A stretch of DNA of 64,000 nt from Ancylobacter rudongensis (GCF_900100155.1 NZ_FMTP01000004.1:62001-126000), one strand, 5' to 3'; positions 7,675 to 16,175 are shown, counted from the first letter of the stretch. Notes: generated from the sequence alone by a model not told the origin. Program-made: numbers and translations.

Positions 7675-8997
7675 ATGGCCAATTACGTAAAGATCAGCGG
7701 CTTTCTGGGTGCCTGCATCACGGGCGTCGTGCATTTCCTCACCGATCTGCGCAAGGCTCCCGCCCTTGCCGAGGAAGCCGGCTATGGCGACCTGCCCAAG
7801 CTTCCCAAGCCCAAGCCGACACTCATTCCCATCATGAAGATCGCCCCGGCCATCGGCTGGGGACCGGGCCAGAAGCCGACGCCCGCGCCGGGCTTCAAGG
7901 TCAGCTTCTTCGCCGAGAATCTCGATCATCCGCGCTGGGTCTATGAATTGCCCAATGGCGACATTCTCGTCGCCGAGACCGCCGGCCCGCGCTGGCCGGC
8001 GGGCATTTTCAGCCTGCGCTGGTGGGCGATGGGCTTCGTCATGGTGCGCGCCGGCGCCGGCGTGAAGAGCGCCAACCGCATCACCCTGCTGCGCGACGCC
8101 GATGGTGACGGGGTGGCCGAGATCAAGGTGCCGTTCCTGGAGAATCTGTACTCGCCCTTCGGCATGGCGCTGGTAGGTGACCAGCTCTATGTGGCGAACG
8201 CGGATTCGCTGGTGCGCTTTCCCTATGTTCCCGGCGCCACCCGCATCGACGCGCCCCCGGTGAAGATCTGCGACCTGCCTTCCGGCCGCAATCACCACTG
8301 GACCAAGAGCCTTGTCGCCAACAAGGAAGGCACCAAGCTCTATGTCGGCGTCGGTTCCAACTCCAACGTTGCCGAGTTCGGCATGGAGGAGGAGGTCGAC
8401 CGCGCGGCCATCCTGGAGGTCGACATCGCCACCGGGACGCGGCGCGTCTTCGCCGGCGGCCTGCGCAATCCGGTCGGCATGGACTGGAACCCCGTCACCG
8501 GCGAGTTGTGGACCAGCGTCAACGAGCGCGACGAGATCGGCGACGATCTGGTGCCGGACTATATGACCTCGGTGAAGGACGGCGCCTTCTATGGCTGGCC
8601 CTATTGCTACTACGACAAGATCGTCGACGAGCGGGTGAAGCCCCAGCGGCCGGACCTTGTCGCGGCCTCGCTCAAGCCGGATTACGCGCTGGGCTCGCAC
8701 ACCGCCTCGCTCGGCCTCACCTTCGTCGATGACGACCGCTTCGGCGCGCGCTTCACCCATGGCGCCTTCATCGGCCAGCACGGCTCTTGGAATCGCAACC
8801 CGCCCTCCGGCTACCGGGTCATCTTCGTGCCGTTCAAGGACGGCAAGCCGGCCGGGCCGCCGGAGGAAATCCTCGGCGGCTTCCGCGTCGACGGCAAGGC
8901 GCTGGGACGCCCGGTGGGGGTGATCGTCGACAAGCGCGGCGGGCTTCTGTGCGTCGATGATGTCGGCGACTGCATCTGGCGCGTGTCGGCGGTCTGA
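7675..8997 (+). CDS. PQQ-type sugar dehydrogenase (L-sorbosone dehydrogenase-like) beta-propeller
   Basis: A 440-residue protein with the six-bladed propeller motifs of the glucose/sorbosone dehydrogenase family: FAENLDHPRWVYELPNGDIL, GLRNPVGMDWNP, WTSVNERDEIGDDLVPDY, and GQHGSWNRNPPSGYRV. Such proteins are periplasmic or membrane-bound oxidoreductases that may use PQQ. The N-terminus has a hydrophobic stretch (GFLGACITGVVHFL) followed by a proline/lysine linker, consistent with a membrane anchor and no cleavable signal. It follows the kinase gene by 72 bases on the same strand. ATG 7675 is preferred over GTG 7660. Substrate is not determinable. Confidence 0.8.
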   Translation: MANYVKISGFLGACITGVVHFLTDLRKAPALAEEAGYGDLPKLPKPKPTLIPIMKIAPAIGWGPGQKPTPAPGFKVSFFAENLDHPRWVYELPNGDILVAETAGPRWPAGIFSLRWWAMGFVMVRAGAGVKSANRITLLRDADGDGVAEIKVPFLENLYSPFGMALVGDQLYVANADSLVRFPYVPGATRIDAPPVKICDLPSGRNHHWTKSLVANKEGTKLYVGVGSNSNVAEFGMEEEVDRAAILEVDIATGTRRVFAGGLRNPVGMDWNPVTGELWTSVNERDEIGDDLVPDYMTSVKDGAFYGWPYCYYDKIVDERVKPQRPDLVAASLKPDYALGSHTASLGLTFVDDDRFGARFTHGAFIGQHGSWNRNPPSGYRVIFVPFKDGKPAGPPEEILGGFRVDGKALGRPVGVIVDKRGGLLCVDDVGDCIWRVSAV

Positions 8998-9058
8998 TCG
9001 CCGCAGCGCGGTATGACGAAGGCGCCGGCCCTTCCTCCGGAGCCGGGAATGGCTTAAA

Positions 9059-9092
9059 CGCGCGGGAGCTTCTCTTCAGGACCTCCCGCGCG
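9059..9092 (+). promoter_or_regulatory. Hairpin directly before the ABC-F start codon
   Basis: A perfect 10-bp inverted repeat (CGCGCGGGAG at 9059-9068, CTCCCGCGCG at 9083-9092) ends one base before the ATG at 9094. The only Shine-Dalgarno-like bases, AGGA at 9078-9081, lie in the 14-base loop, 12 bases from the start. In RNA the stem would sit between ribosome-binding site and start codon, so it may set translation efficiency. This is read from sequence only. Confidence 0.5.
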
Positions 9093-9093
9093 C

Positions 9094-10716
9094 ATGATCC
9101 GGCTCGATTCCATCGGCAAGCAGAACGGCAAGCAACTCGTCTTCATCGAAGCGTCGGCGACGCTGCTGAAGGGCGAGAAGGTGGGCCTCGTCGGTCCCAA
9201 TGGCGCTGGCAAGACCACGCTTTTTCGCCTGATCACCGGCGAAGAGGCGCCTGACGAGGGGCAGGTATCCACCGATCGCGGCATCACCATCGGCTATTTC
9301 AGCCAGGACGTCGGTGACATGGCCGGCAAGTCGGTGCTCGCCGAGGTAATGGACGGCGCTGGGCCGATCAGCGTCATTTCCGCCGAATTGCGGGCGCTCG
9401 AGGCCGCCATGGTCGACCCCGACCGCGCCGACGAGATGGATGCCATCATCGAACGCTATGGCGAGGTCCAGGCCCGCTTCGAGGAACTCGACGGCTATTC
9501 GCTGGAGGGCCGGGCGAGCGAGGTCCTGGCCGGGCTCGGCTTCACCCAGGAAATGATGGAGGGCGATGTCGGCCGTCTCTCCGGCGGATGGAAGATGCGC
9601 GTCGCGCTCGGCCGCATCCTGCTCATGCGCCCCGACGTGATGCTGCTCGACGAGCCCTCGAACCATCTCGACATTGAGAGCCTGATCTGGCTGGAAGCGT
9701 TCCTGAAGAATTTCGACGGCGCGCTGATGATGACCTCCCATGATCGCGCCTTCATGAACCGGATCGTCAACAAGGTCGTGGAGATCGACGCCGGTTCGCT
9801 CACCTCCTATTCCGGCGATTACGAGTTCTATGCTCAGCAGCGCGCTTTGGCTGAGAAGCAGCAGCAGGCGCAGTTCGAACGCCAGCAGGCCATGCTGGCC
9901 AAGGAGGTCGCCTTCATCGAGCGCTTCAAGGCGCGCGCCTCCCATGCCGCGCAGGTGCAGAGCCGGGTGAAGAAGCTCGACAAGATCGAGCGTGTCGAGC
10001 CGCCTCGCCGGCGCCAGACGGTGGCCTTCGAGTTCCAGCCGCCGCCGCGCTCGGGCGAGGACGTGGCCAGCTTGAAGAACGTCCACAAGAGCTATGGCAC
10101 CCGGCGCATCTATGACGGGCTGGACTTCCATGTGCGCCGGCGCGAGCGCTGGTGCGTGATGGGCGTGAACGGCGCCGGCAAGTCGACCCTGCTCAAGCTG
10201 GTGGCGGGCGAGACCGCGCCGGACGATGGCAGCGTGTCAGTCGGTGGCAGCGTGAAGATGGCCTATTTCGCGCAGCACGCCATGGAGGTGCTGGACGGCG
10301 AGCGCACCGTGTTCGAGACGCTGGAAGACGCCTTTCCGCAGGCGGGGCAGGGCTCCCTGCGCTCGCTGCTCGGCTGCTTCGGCTTCTCCGGCGACGATGT
10401 GGAGAAGAAGTGCCGTGTGCTCTCAGGTGGCGAGAAGGCGCGCCTCGCCATGGCCCGCATGCTCTATGACCCGCCGAACTTCCTGGTGCTCGACGAGCCG
10501 ACCAACCATCTCGACATTGCCACCAAGGAAATGCTGATCGCCGCCCTCGCCGACTATGAGGGCACGATGCTCTTCGTCAGCCATGACCGACACTTCCTCG
10601 CCGCTCTGTCGAACCGCGTGTTGGAACTGACGCCGGACGGCATCCATCAATATGGCGGCGGCTATATCGAATATGTCGCGCGCACCGGGCAGGAAGCGCC
10701 GGGGCTGCGGAACTGA
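9094..10716 (+). CDS. ABC-F family ATPase (ribosome-associated, Uup/YbiT-like)
   Basis: A 540-residue protein with two ATP-binding cassettes and no membrane segment, the ABC-F layout. Cassette 1 has Walker A GPNGAGKTT (about residue 33), signature LSGGWKMRVALG and Walker B VMLLDEPSNHLD. The linker of about 80 residues is charged and coiled (the P-site tRNA interaction motif position). Cassette 2 has GVNGAGKST, LSGGEKARLAMARM and LVLDEPTNHLD. ABC-F proteins bind the ribosomal E site and rescue or tune translation. The exact subfamily (Uup, YbiT or EttA) cannot be fixed by eye. A hairpin immediately precedes the start codon. Confidence 0.93.
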   Translation: MIRLDSIGKQNGKQLVFIEASATLLKGEKVGLVGPNGAGKTTLFRLITGEEAPDEGQVSTDRGITIGYFSQDVGDMAGKSVLAEVMDGAGPISVISAELRALEAAMVDPDRADEMDAIIERYGEVQARFEELDGYSLEGRASEVLAGLGFTQEMMEGDVGRLSGGWKMRVALGRILLMRPDVMLLDEPSNHLDIESLIWLEAFLKNFDGALMMTSHDRAFMNRIVNKVVEIDAGSLTSYSGDYEFYAQQRALAEKQQQAQFERQQAMLAKEVAFIERFKARASHAAQVQSRVKKLDKIERVEPPRRRQTVAFEFQPPPRSGEDVASLKNVHKSYGTRRIYDGLDFHVRRRERWCVMGVNGAGKSTLLKLVAGETAPDDGSVSVGGSVKMAYFAQHAMEVLDGERTVFETLEDAFPQAGQGSLRSLLGCFGFSGDDVEKKCRVLSGGEKARLAMARMLYDPPNFLVLDEPTNHLDIATKEMLIAALADYEGTMLFVSHDRHFLAALSNRVLELTPDGIHQYGGGYIEYVARTGQEAPGLRN

Positions 10717-10725
10717 CGGGCGCCT

Positions 10726-11220
10726 TCAGACCGGCGCGCTGATCGCGCGCAAGCCCTCTTCTTCGAGGGTGAGCGTGTCGTCATGCGCTTCCGGCACGAA
10801 GCCGAGCCGCGCATAGAAGGCCTGTGCGCCGGCATTGGCTTTGTCGACATGCAGCTTGATGAAGCTGCAGCCCTTCGGCGCCTCGCGGGCGATGACGGCG
10901 GCAAGGAGCGCGCGCCCCAGCCCGCTGCCGCGCTCGGCCGGCGCCACATAAAGGTCCTCGACGAACACCCCCGGCCGGCCGCGCCAACCGGAAAAGGCAT
11001 AGGTGTAGAGGCACAGCCCGACCGGGCCCCTCGGCCGGGTGGCGATAACAGCCTCGAACAGGCCGAGCCCAGTCGGCCCATAGCGCTCCAGGCTCGCCGC
11101 ATCGGCGCCCGGTGTGAAGCCTGGCCGGACATGGTCAGCCAGCTGCGCGATCATGTCGGCCACGGCGGCGAGGTCGTCCCGCTCGATCGGCCGGATCGTC
11201 GGGGCCTCCACATCTTCCAT
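10726..11220 (-). CDS. GNAT acetyltransferase, SSAT (diamine/polyamine) type
   Basis: A 164-residue GNAT protein. The stretch LYTYAFSGWRGRPGVFVEDLYVAPAERGSGLGRALL matches the pattern of spermidine/spermine and thialysine acetyltransferases (phenylalanine/tyrosine-rich strand, GR, then EDLYV and the acetyl-CoA loop RGxGxG). The C-terminal NAGAQAFYARLGFVPE is the usual GNAT tail. It would acetylate a primary amine of a diamine, polyamine or amino acid with acetyl-CoA. It is the last gene of a four-gene operon with a deacetylase, a beta-keto acid cleavage enzyme and an aminotransferase. ATG 11220 lies 9 bases after the deacetylase stop; GTG 11229 is an alternative overlapping it. Confidence 0.8.
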   Translation of the reverse strand: MEDVEAPTIRPIERDDLAAVADMIAQLADHVRPGFTPGADAASLERYGPTGLGLFEAVIATRPRGPVGLCLYTYAFSGWRGRPGVFVEDLYVAPAERGSGLGRALLAAVIAREAPKGCSFIKLHVDKANAGAQAFYARLGFVPEAHDDTLTLEEEGLRAISAPV

Positions 11221-11228
11221 CGCCCTCA

Positions 11229-12275
11229 CTAGCCTGCCCCCGATGCCACGCGATGGGTCGCGCCAAAGCCGTCGAGAAAGGCGATCAGGTTGCCTCCGAG
11301 CCCGTCGCAGACATAGCCGCCTTCCTGCACCAGAACGGTCGGCAGGCCGAGCTGGCCGATCTGCTCGCCGATGCGCCGGAAGCCGGGCGTCGAGACGCTG
11401 AGCCCGGCGAACGGGTCGCCCTCATAGGCGTCGAGCCCGAGCGCGATGACGAGCGCGCCCGGACAGAAGGCGGCGATGCGCGACAAAGCGCGGTCGAGCG
11501 CGGCAAGAAAGCCTTCGTCGCCGGTCTTTCGGGCCAGCGGCAGGTTGAAATTATAGCCGAGGCCCGGCCCTTCGCCGCGCTCATCGTCATGGCCCCAGAA
11601 GAAGGGGTAGAAGCGGGCCGGGTCTGCATGAAGCGAAACGGTGAGCACATCCGCCCGGTCGTAGAACACGCCCTGCGTGCCGTTGCCGTGATGCACATCG
11701 ATATCGAGGATGGCGACGCGGGGCGTGTTGGCGCGCAGCACCTGCGCGGCGATGGCGGAATTGTTGAGGTAGCAGAAGCCGCCGGCCAGATCCTTGAAGG
11801 CATGGTGGCCGGGTGGGCGGCAGAGTGCATAGGCGGCGCTCTCGCCCTCCATCACGCGATGCGCCGCATGGGCGGCGGCATGGGCGCTGCGCAGCGCGGC
11901 GGCGTAGGTCTCCGTCCCGATCGGGCAGGACGTGTCCGCCATGTGATAGCCGGCCTGCCCGACGGCGGAGAGCGGATAGGCGCTGCCGCGCCGGTCGGGG
12001 TGGATGTTCGGGATCACCTCTTCCGAGGCCCCTTCGATCCGCTGCCAGCGCGCGAAGATGCCTTTCAGGAAGGAAAGATATTCCGGTGTGTGGATGGCTG
12101 CCGCCGGCGCGAGGCCGAGATCAGGCGGCACTTCCGGCGTCAGGCCGGCGGCGCGTGCGGCGTCGTGCAGGATGTCGGCGCGGGCGGGCGTCTCCGGGTT
12201 GGGCGCGCGGGCGCCGCTGGTCAGGAAGAAGCCGGGATAGTGCCGCTTCTGCGCGGCATCGAACATCACCTTCAT
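11229..12275 (-). CDS. Histone deacetylase-like amidohydrolase (acetylpolyamine deacetylase type)
   Basis: A 348-residue zinc hydrolase of the HDAC/AcuC/AphA superfamily. Visible hallmarks are CRPPGHHAF (general-base histidines), GFCYLNNSAIAA, the zinc ligands in ILDIDVHHGNGTQ, and SLHADPARFYPFFWG. Bacterial members remove acetyl groups from polyamines and other small N-acetylated amines. It overlaps the preceding BKACE gene by 4 bases (ATGA) and is directly followed by an SSAT-like acetyltransferase, so both adding and removing an acetyl group on an amine are encoded side by side. Small-molecule deacetylation is preferred over protein deacetylation because of this context. Confidence 0.9.
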   Translation of the reverse strand: MKVMFDAAQKRHYPGFFLTSGARAPNPETPARADILHDAARAAGLTPEVPPDLGLAPAAAIHTPEYLSFLKGIFARWQRIEGASEEVIPNIHPDRRGSAYPLSAVGQAGYHMADTSCPIGTETYAAALRSAHAAAHAAHRVMEGESAAYALCRPPGHHAFKDLAGGFCYLNNSAIAAQVLRANTPRVAILDIDVHHGNGTQGVFYDRADVLTVSLHADPARFYPFFWGHDDERGEGPGLGYNFNLPLARKTGDEGFLAALDRALSRIAAFCPGALVIALGLDAYEGDPFAGLSVSTPGFRRIGEQIGQLGLPTVLVQEGGYVCDGLGGNLIAFLDGFGATHRVASGAG

Positions 12276-13213
12276 GGCGTGGCATCCTTGCTGGCGAGGG
12301 GCGGCGGACCCTTCAGCGCCAGCCGGGCGCGCACCTCGTCGGGGGTGGCGAGGCGGTAGCCGAGTTCCTCGATGATCCGCGCCATCTTGCGCACCTGCTC
12401 GGCATTCGAGGTGGCGAGTTCGCCGCGGGCGATGGCGAGGTTGTCCTCAAGTCCGACGCGGACATTGCCGCCGAGGATGACGCCCATGGTGCCGAGCGGC
12501 ATTTGCTGGCGGCCGGCGGCGAGCACGGAGAAGTGGTAGTCGGCGCCGAGCAGCCGGTCGGCGGTCGCCTTCATGTGCATGAGCTGCTCCGGCGCGGCAT
12601 CGATACCGCCCAGCACGCCGAGCACGAACTGCAGGAACACCGGCGGCTTCAGCAGGCCCTGCCTGAGATAGAAGGCAACGGTCTGCAGGTGGCCGACATC
12701 GTAGCATTCCAGCTCGAAGCGGGCGCCGCGCGCCGCGCCGATGTCGGCCAGAATGGTCTCGATATCCTCGAAGCTGTTGCGGAAGATGACCGAGCGCGTG
12801 GCCTCGAGAAAGCCGCGCTCCCAGTCATGGCTCCACTCATAGCGGTCGGCGAGCGGGAACAGGCCGAAATTCATCGAACCCATGTTCAGCGAGCACATTT
12901 CCGGCTCGATCAGCCGGGCGGCGGCCAGCCGGTGGTCGAGCGTCATGCGCGAGGAGCCGCCGGTCGACAGGTTCAGCACCGCATCGCTGCGGGCGCGGAT
13001 ACGGGCGACGATCTCCTCGAACAGGGCGGGGTCAGCCGAGGGCATGCCGGTGGCGGGATCGCGGGCGTGCAGGTGCAGGATCGCCGCGCCGGCCTCCGCC
13101 GCCTCGATCGCCTGGTCGGCGATCTGTTCGGGCGTGATCGGCAGATAGGGGCTCATCGACGGCGTGTGGATCGAACCGGTTACCGCGCAGGTAAGAATGA
13201 CCGGACGGCTCAT
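12272..13213 (-). CDS. Beta-keto acid cleavage enzyme (BKACE, DUF849)
   Basis: A 313-residue TIM-barrel enzyme of the BKACE family (type member 3-keto-5-aminohexanoate cleavage enzyme). Seen motifs are AAILHLHARDP with the metal-binding histidines, NLSTGGSSRM, EMCSLNMGSMNFG, and GGNVRVGLEDNL. The family condenses a beta-keto acid with acetyl-CoA to give acetoacetate and a CoA ester, using zinc. Its start shares one base with the aminotransferase stop (TGATG) and its own stop overlaps the deacetylase start, showing a tightly coupled operon. The keto acid would logically come from the aminotransferase. The precise substrate group cannot be assigned without the active-site alignment. Confidence 0.9.
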   Translation of the reverse strand: MSRPVILTCAVTGSIHTPSMSPYLPITPEQIADQAIEAAEAGAAILHLHARDPATGMPSADPALFEEIVARIRARSDAVLNLSTGGSSRMTLDHRLAAARLIEPEMCSLNMGSMNFGLFPLADRYEWSHDWERGFLEATRSVIFRNSFEDIETILADIGAARGARFELECYDVGHLQTVAFYLRQGLLKPPVFLQFVLGVLGGIDAAPEQLMHMKATADRLLGADYHFSVLAAGRQQMPLGTMGVILGGNVRVGLEDNLAIARGELATSNAEQVRKMARIIEELGYRLATPDEVRARLALKGPPPLASKDATP

Positions 13214-14568
13214 CAGCCGGCTCCCATAGGCAGTTTCGCCTCGGTCGCGAAGTTTTCCAGTGACGCACCGAGCTTGTCCATGATCTCGTCGATCTGTTCA
13301 TCGGTGACGATCAATGGTGGGCACACCATGAAATGATCGCCGATTCGCCCCCCTCGCGTGCGACGGGAGTAGATGATCAGCCCCGCCTCATAGGCGAGGT
13401 CGACGAGGCGCAGATGGGCATTAAGCTGCGGCGGCAGCGGGGCCATCGATTCGCGGTCCGCTACCAGCTCGAAGGCCAGCAGCAGCCCCTTGCCGCGTAC
13501 GTCGCCGATGAAGGGGAAGCGCGCCATCAGCTCTTCCAGCCGGGTCTTCAGCGCGGTCCCCTGTCGCTCGGCGGCCTCGATGAGGCCCAGCCGGTCGATT
13601 TCCTCCAGCACGGCGAGGCCGGCGGCGCATGCCAGCGGGTTGCCGGCATAGGTGTGGCCATGAATGAAGCCGCCATGGTCGATAACTGTCTCGGCGAGGA
13701 TGCGGTCCGCGACCATGGCGCCGAGCGGGGCATAGCCGGCGCCGAAGCCCTTTGAGAGCGCCACGATGTCGGGACGAAGGTTCCAGTGCTCGCTGGCGAG
13801 ATAGCGCCCGGTGCGGCCGGCTCCGCTCATCACCTCGTCGCAGATCAGCAGCAGGCCGAACTCGTCGCAGATGGCGCGGATGGCGGCGTAATAGCCATCC
13901 GGCGCCACCAGCGCGCCGGTGGACGCGCCACCGACCGGCTCCATGATGAAGGCGAGGACGGTTTCCGGCCCCTGACGCAGGATTTCCTCGCGCAGCATGT
14001 GGGCATAGCGCAGGCCACGCTCTTGGAGGCTGAGCCCGTCGCGGTCGAGATAGCAGGTCGGGGCCGGTATTTTCGGCATCTCCCGCAGCATTGGCGCGAA
14101 GGGCGCGCTCATCAGCGACATGCCGGTGACGGCCAGCGCCCCCAGCGTCGAGCCGTGATAGGAGGGAAAGCGCGAGATCACCTTCCAGCGCTCGGCCTGG
14201 CCGCGCGCCACCGCATATTGCCGGGCGAGCTTGAGTGCGCTCTCCACCGCCTCTGAACCACCGGACACGAAGAACACCCGGTCGAGCCCTTCCGGCATGC
14301 GGCCGGCAATGCGGGTTGCGAGGCGTTCGGCCGGTTCGTTCTCGAAATGCAGCCGGTAGCCGAAGGTGGAAAGCTCCATCTGACGGCGCATGGCGTCGAG
14401 CACGGCCGGGTTGGAATGGCCGATATTGGAAACCATCGCCCCGCTGGAACCATCGAGATAGCGCTTTCCCTCGCTGTCCCAGAGATAGACGCCCTTGCCA
14501 CGCGCGAGCGTCGGCCGGCGCAGGCGGGTCTGGTAGAAGAGATTGGAGGCGGGACGCTCAAGGCTCAT
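13213..14568 (-). CDS. Class III aminotransferase (omega-amino acid/beta-alanine:pyruvate type)
   Basis: A 451-residue PLP enzyme of fold type I, subgroup III. Landmarks are the N-terminal GKGVYLWDSEGKRYLDGSSG, VSGGSEAVESALKLARQY, FPSYHGSTLGAL, the Asp in LLICDEVMSGAGRTG, and the PLP lysine in DIVALSKGFGAGYAPLG. It moves an amino group from an omega- or beta-amino acid or amine to a keto acid. ATG 14568 is chosen because the alignment-like region begins there; the frame is open to 14658. It is the first gene of the operon with BKACE, deacetylase and acetyltransferase, so a product that becomes a beta-keto acid is the likely flow. Confidence 0.92.
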   Translation of the reverse strand: MSLERPASNLFYQTRLRRPTLARGKGVYLWDSEGKRYLDGSSGAMVSNIGHSNPAVLDAMRRQMELSTFGYRLHFENEPAERLATRIAGRMPEGLDRVFFVSGGSEAVESALKLARQYAVARGQAERWKVISRFPSYHGSTLGALAVTGMSLMSAPFAPMLREMPKIPAPTCYLDRDGLSLQERGLRYAHMLREEILRQGPETVLAFIMEPVGGASTGALVAPDGYYAAIRAICDEFGLLLICDEVMSGAGRTGRYLASEHWNLRPDIVALSKGFGAGYAPLGAMVADRILAETVIDHGGFIHGHTYAGNPLACAAGLAVLEEIDRLGLIEAAERQGTALKTRLEELMARFPFIGDVRGKGLLLAFELVADRESMAPLPPQLNAHLRLVDLAYEAGLIIYSRRTRGGRIGDHFMVCPPLIVTDEQIDEIMDKLGASLENFATEAKLPMGAG

Positions 14569-14766
14569 CGGCGACTCATGCGCGGCGGCGAGGAAAGCGG
14601 GCGCCATCACCCGGCCCGCCGGCGGTGAGGGCGTCGAGAGGCAGCCTTTGCTCATCACGCATCACGATGGAGCGGTGTGATCGGCACCGGATCCTGCCGA
14701 TTCGCATGGAGAGGGGCGCCCACTATCGCGCCAATCACGGCATCGCGCTACCGAAGGCAGCTGCCG

Positions 14767-15279
14767 CTAACCGAGGCAGGCATCCTCGGTCGCACTATAG
14801 CCCTCCGGCCGTGGCGCGCTTTTTGCCGGTTGCCCCCGCCCGAGCGCGCCATCCGAGCGCGCCCTGAGATAGACGAAGATGGCGTCGACGAAGCACATCA
14901 CATTCGGGTTTTTGCCGAAGGCCGGCATCACCAGATCCTGGCTGGTGCTGACATTCTGCTTGCCGTTGGTGATGGTGTCGAGGAACTGGCTGTAGTTGAG
15001 GTTCTGCAAGGCATCGGTCAGCGCGGGCGCGAAGCTGGAGCCGAGCCCGTCCGGGCCATGGCACTGCATGCAGTTCGCGGTATAGCGGATGTAGCCGATC
15101 GCCGTGTACCAATCGACCGTGCCGTCCTTGTCGATCTTGTAGGTCGGGTTGCCCTGCTTGTCGCTGTATTCCCCGGCGTCGGAGCTGACCGCGGCCGGGT
15201 CGCCGGAGGGGTCGGCCAAGGCTGAGGGCATCAGGAAAAGCAGGCAGGCGGCGATGGCCGCGCCGGGGCGTGCAGGCAT
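14767..15279 (-). CDS. c-type cytochrome, methanol-metabolism-related four-cysteine type
   Basis: A 170-residue exported protein: signal peptide in residues 1-22 (AAIAACLLFLMPSALA), then GNPTYKIDKDGTVDWYTAIGYIRY, the single heme site CMQCH with GPDGLGSSFAPAL, a methionine ligand candidate in LVMPAFG, and extra cysteines in NVMCFVDAIFVYLRAR and near the C-terminus. This pattern is that of the family named c-type cytochrome, methanol metabolism-related. It would carry electrons in the periplasm from a quinoprotein dehydrogenase. It lies downstream of, but separated from, the aminotransferase operon and 150 bases from it. A lone 10-bp hairpin stands upstream at 15458-15480. Confidence 0.85.
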   Translation of the reverse strand: MPARPGAAIAACLLFLMPSALADPSGDPAAVSSDAGEYSDKQGNPTYKIDKDGTVDWYTAIGYIRYTANCMQCHGPDGLGSSFAPALTDALQNLNYSQFLDTITNGKQNVSTSQDLVMPAFGKNPNVMCFVDAIFVYLRARSDGALGRGQPAKSAPRPEGYSATEDACLG

Positions 15280-15582
15280 GCGATCCTCCCGCTCCGCCGT
15301 CTTGTTCTGGAATGGCGTGCGGTCGGAGCGGTCCGATGCTCCATCGCCGGGCGCGCGCGGTCAAGCGGCGAAGAGCCGGGGCGCGGGTGGCGCCGGATGG
15401 CTGCGGCGGAGAAATCGTGGTGGGAGCGAACGGAAAGGCTCCTTGCTGGACAAACGAGCGGGCGGCCATGGGCCGCCCGCGATGGAAGGGTAAACGCGGA
15501 CACGATCTGCGCCGGAGGAGAGTGACACGGGGGCGAAAACCTCGCCGTTCCTCATCCTGTCCGCAAACGCTAGCCGGTCAAA
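15280..15582. other. Gene-free stretch before the cytochrome c gene
   Basis: About 300 bases with no convincing ORF. It holds a perfect 10-bp inverted repeat with a 3-base loop at 15458-15480 (GCGGGCGGCC and its complement) without a clear T run on either strand. It presumably contains the promoter of the minus-strand cytochrome gene; I cannot point to a confident one. Confidence 0.5.
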
Positions 15583-15994
15583 TCACGGTCTGACCGGGAA
15601 AATGATGGTCTTGATCTTATTGTTTTGGGTGGTTGCAACAACACCCGCCATGGCGGCGCCCGCCCCGATGCCGGCGGCAATCGCTAGTGAAGGGTTTGCA
15701 AACCCCCAAAACGACCAGCAGCAGGAACTCCAGCTACAGAACTCCTACCAGCAAAAGTTGCACTGGCGCAGCTCGTCGGGGGGCGCCTAAGCCTGCGTCG
15801 GACACATAAGCCAGTGCGCCCGTCTCACCAGTGCCACCCGAAGCCGGCTTGACGCCGCTCGAATCCAGCGTCTGCTGGCCGCAGTCGGGCACCCGGACCG
15901 TCTCGATCGTCGAACTCGCAACCGTCATCTTCCGGTCATAGCCGAAGTCGAGGACGGCATGTCCCTCGCCATCACCGACGATCTCGTCGCCGGT
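15583..15994 (-). pseudogene. Decayed tandem copy of the FecR-like secreted protein gene
   Basis: Read on the minus strand, 15994-15734 encodes GDEIVGDGEGHAVLDFGY...TVASSTIETV...GETGALAYVSDAG, and 15730-15583, in another frame, encodes a glycine/alanine-rich end with TTQNNKIKTIIFPVRP. Joined, these follow the C-terminal two thirds of the intact gene at 16246-16749 (GDKITVIGDGNAEFAY, TGALAYVEP, TTQSNNRTIIFPVSP). The copy has lost its signal peptide and first half, has an in-frame TAG just upstream (15995-15997) and carries a frameshift near 15730-15760. It is a degraded tandem duplicate. Confidence 0.75.
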
Positions 15995-16140
15995 CTAGCC
16001 TCATGGCGGCCCTAGGGCTACAAATCGACCCCGGTCCAGATTGGTACAATGATGTTCACGAAGGACCAACGACACGCAGCGACCCGCGCAAGACGACGGC
16101 TGCTGGATCCGCAGCGGCCACCCAGTGTAGCCACAAAATA

Positions 16141-16175
16141 GAAAACCCACCCATCTGTATGGGTGGGCTTTCATT
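16141..16175 (-). terminator. Hairpin terminator after the FecR-like gene
   Basis: An 8-bp perfect stem (CCCACCCA 16146-16153 with TGGGTGGG 16160-16167, 6-base loop). On the minus strand it is followed by TTTTC and a further T-rich stretch, and on the plus strand by CTTTCATTT. It lies about 80 bases past the stop of the minus-strand gene at 16246 and separates it from the decayed copy. Confidence 0.7.

Noticed and set aside
6271..8781. 836-codon minus-strand ORF opposite the kinase and dehydrogenase genes
   Set aside because: It overlaps two well-supported genes and has no recognisable domain; long antisense frames are common at this GC content.
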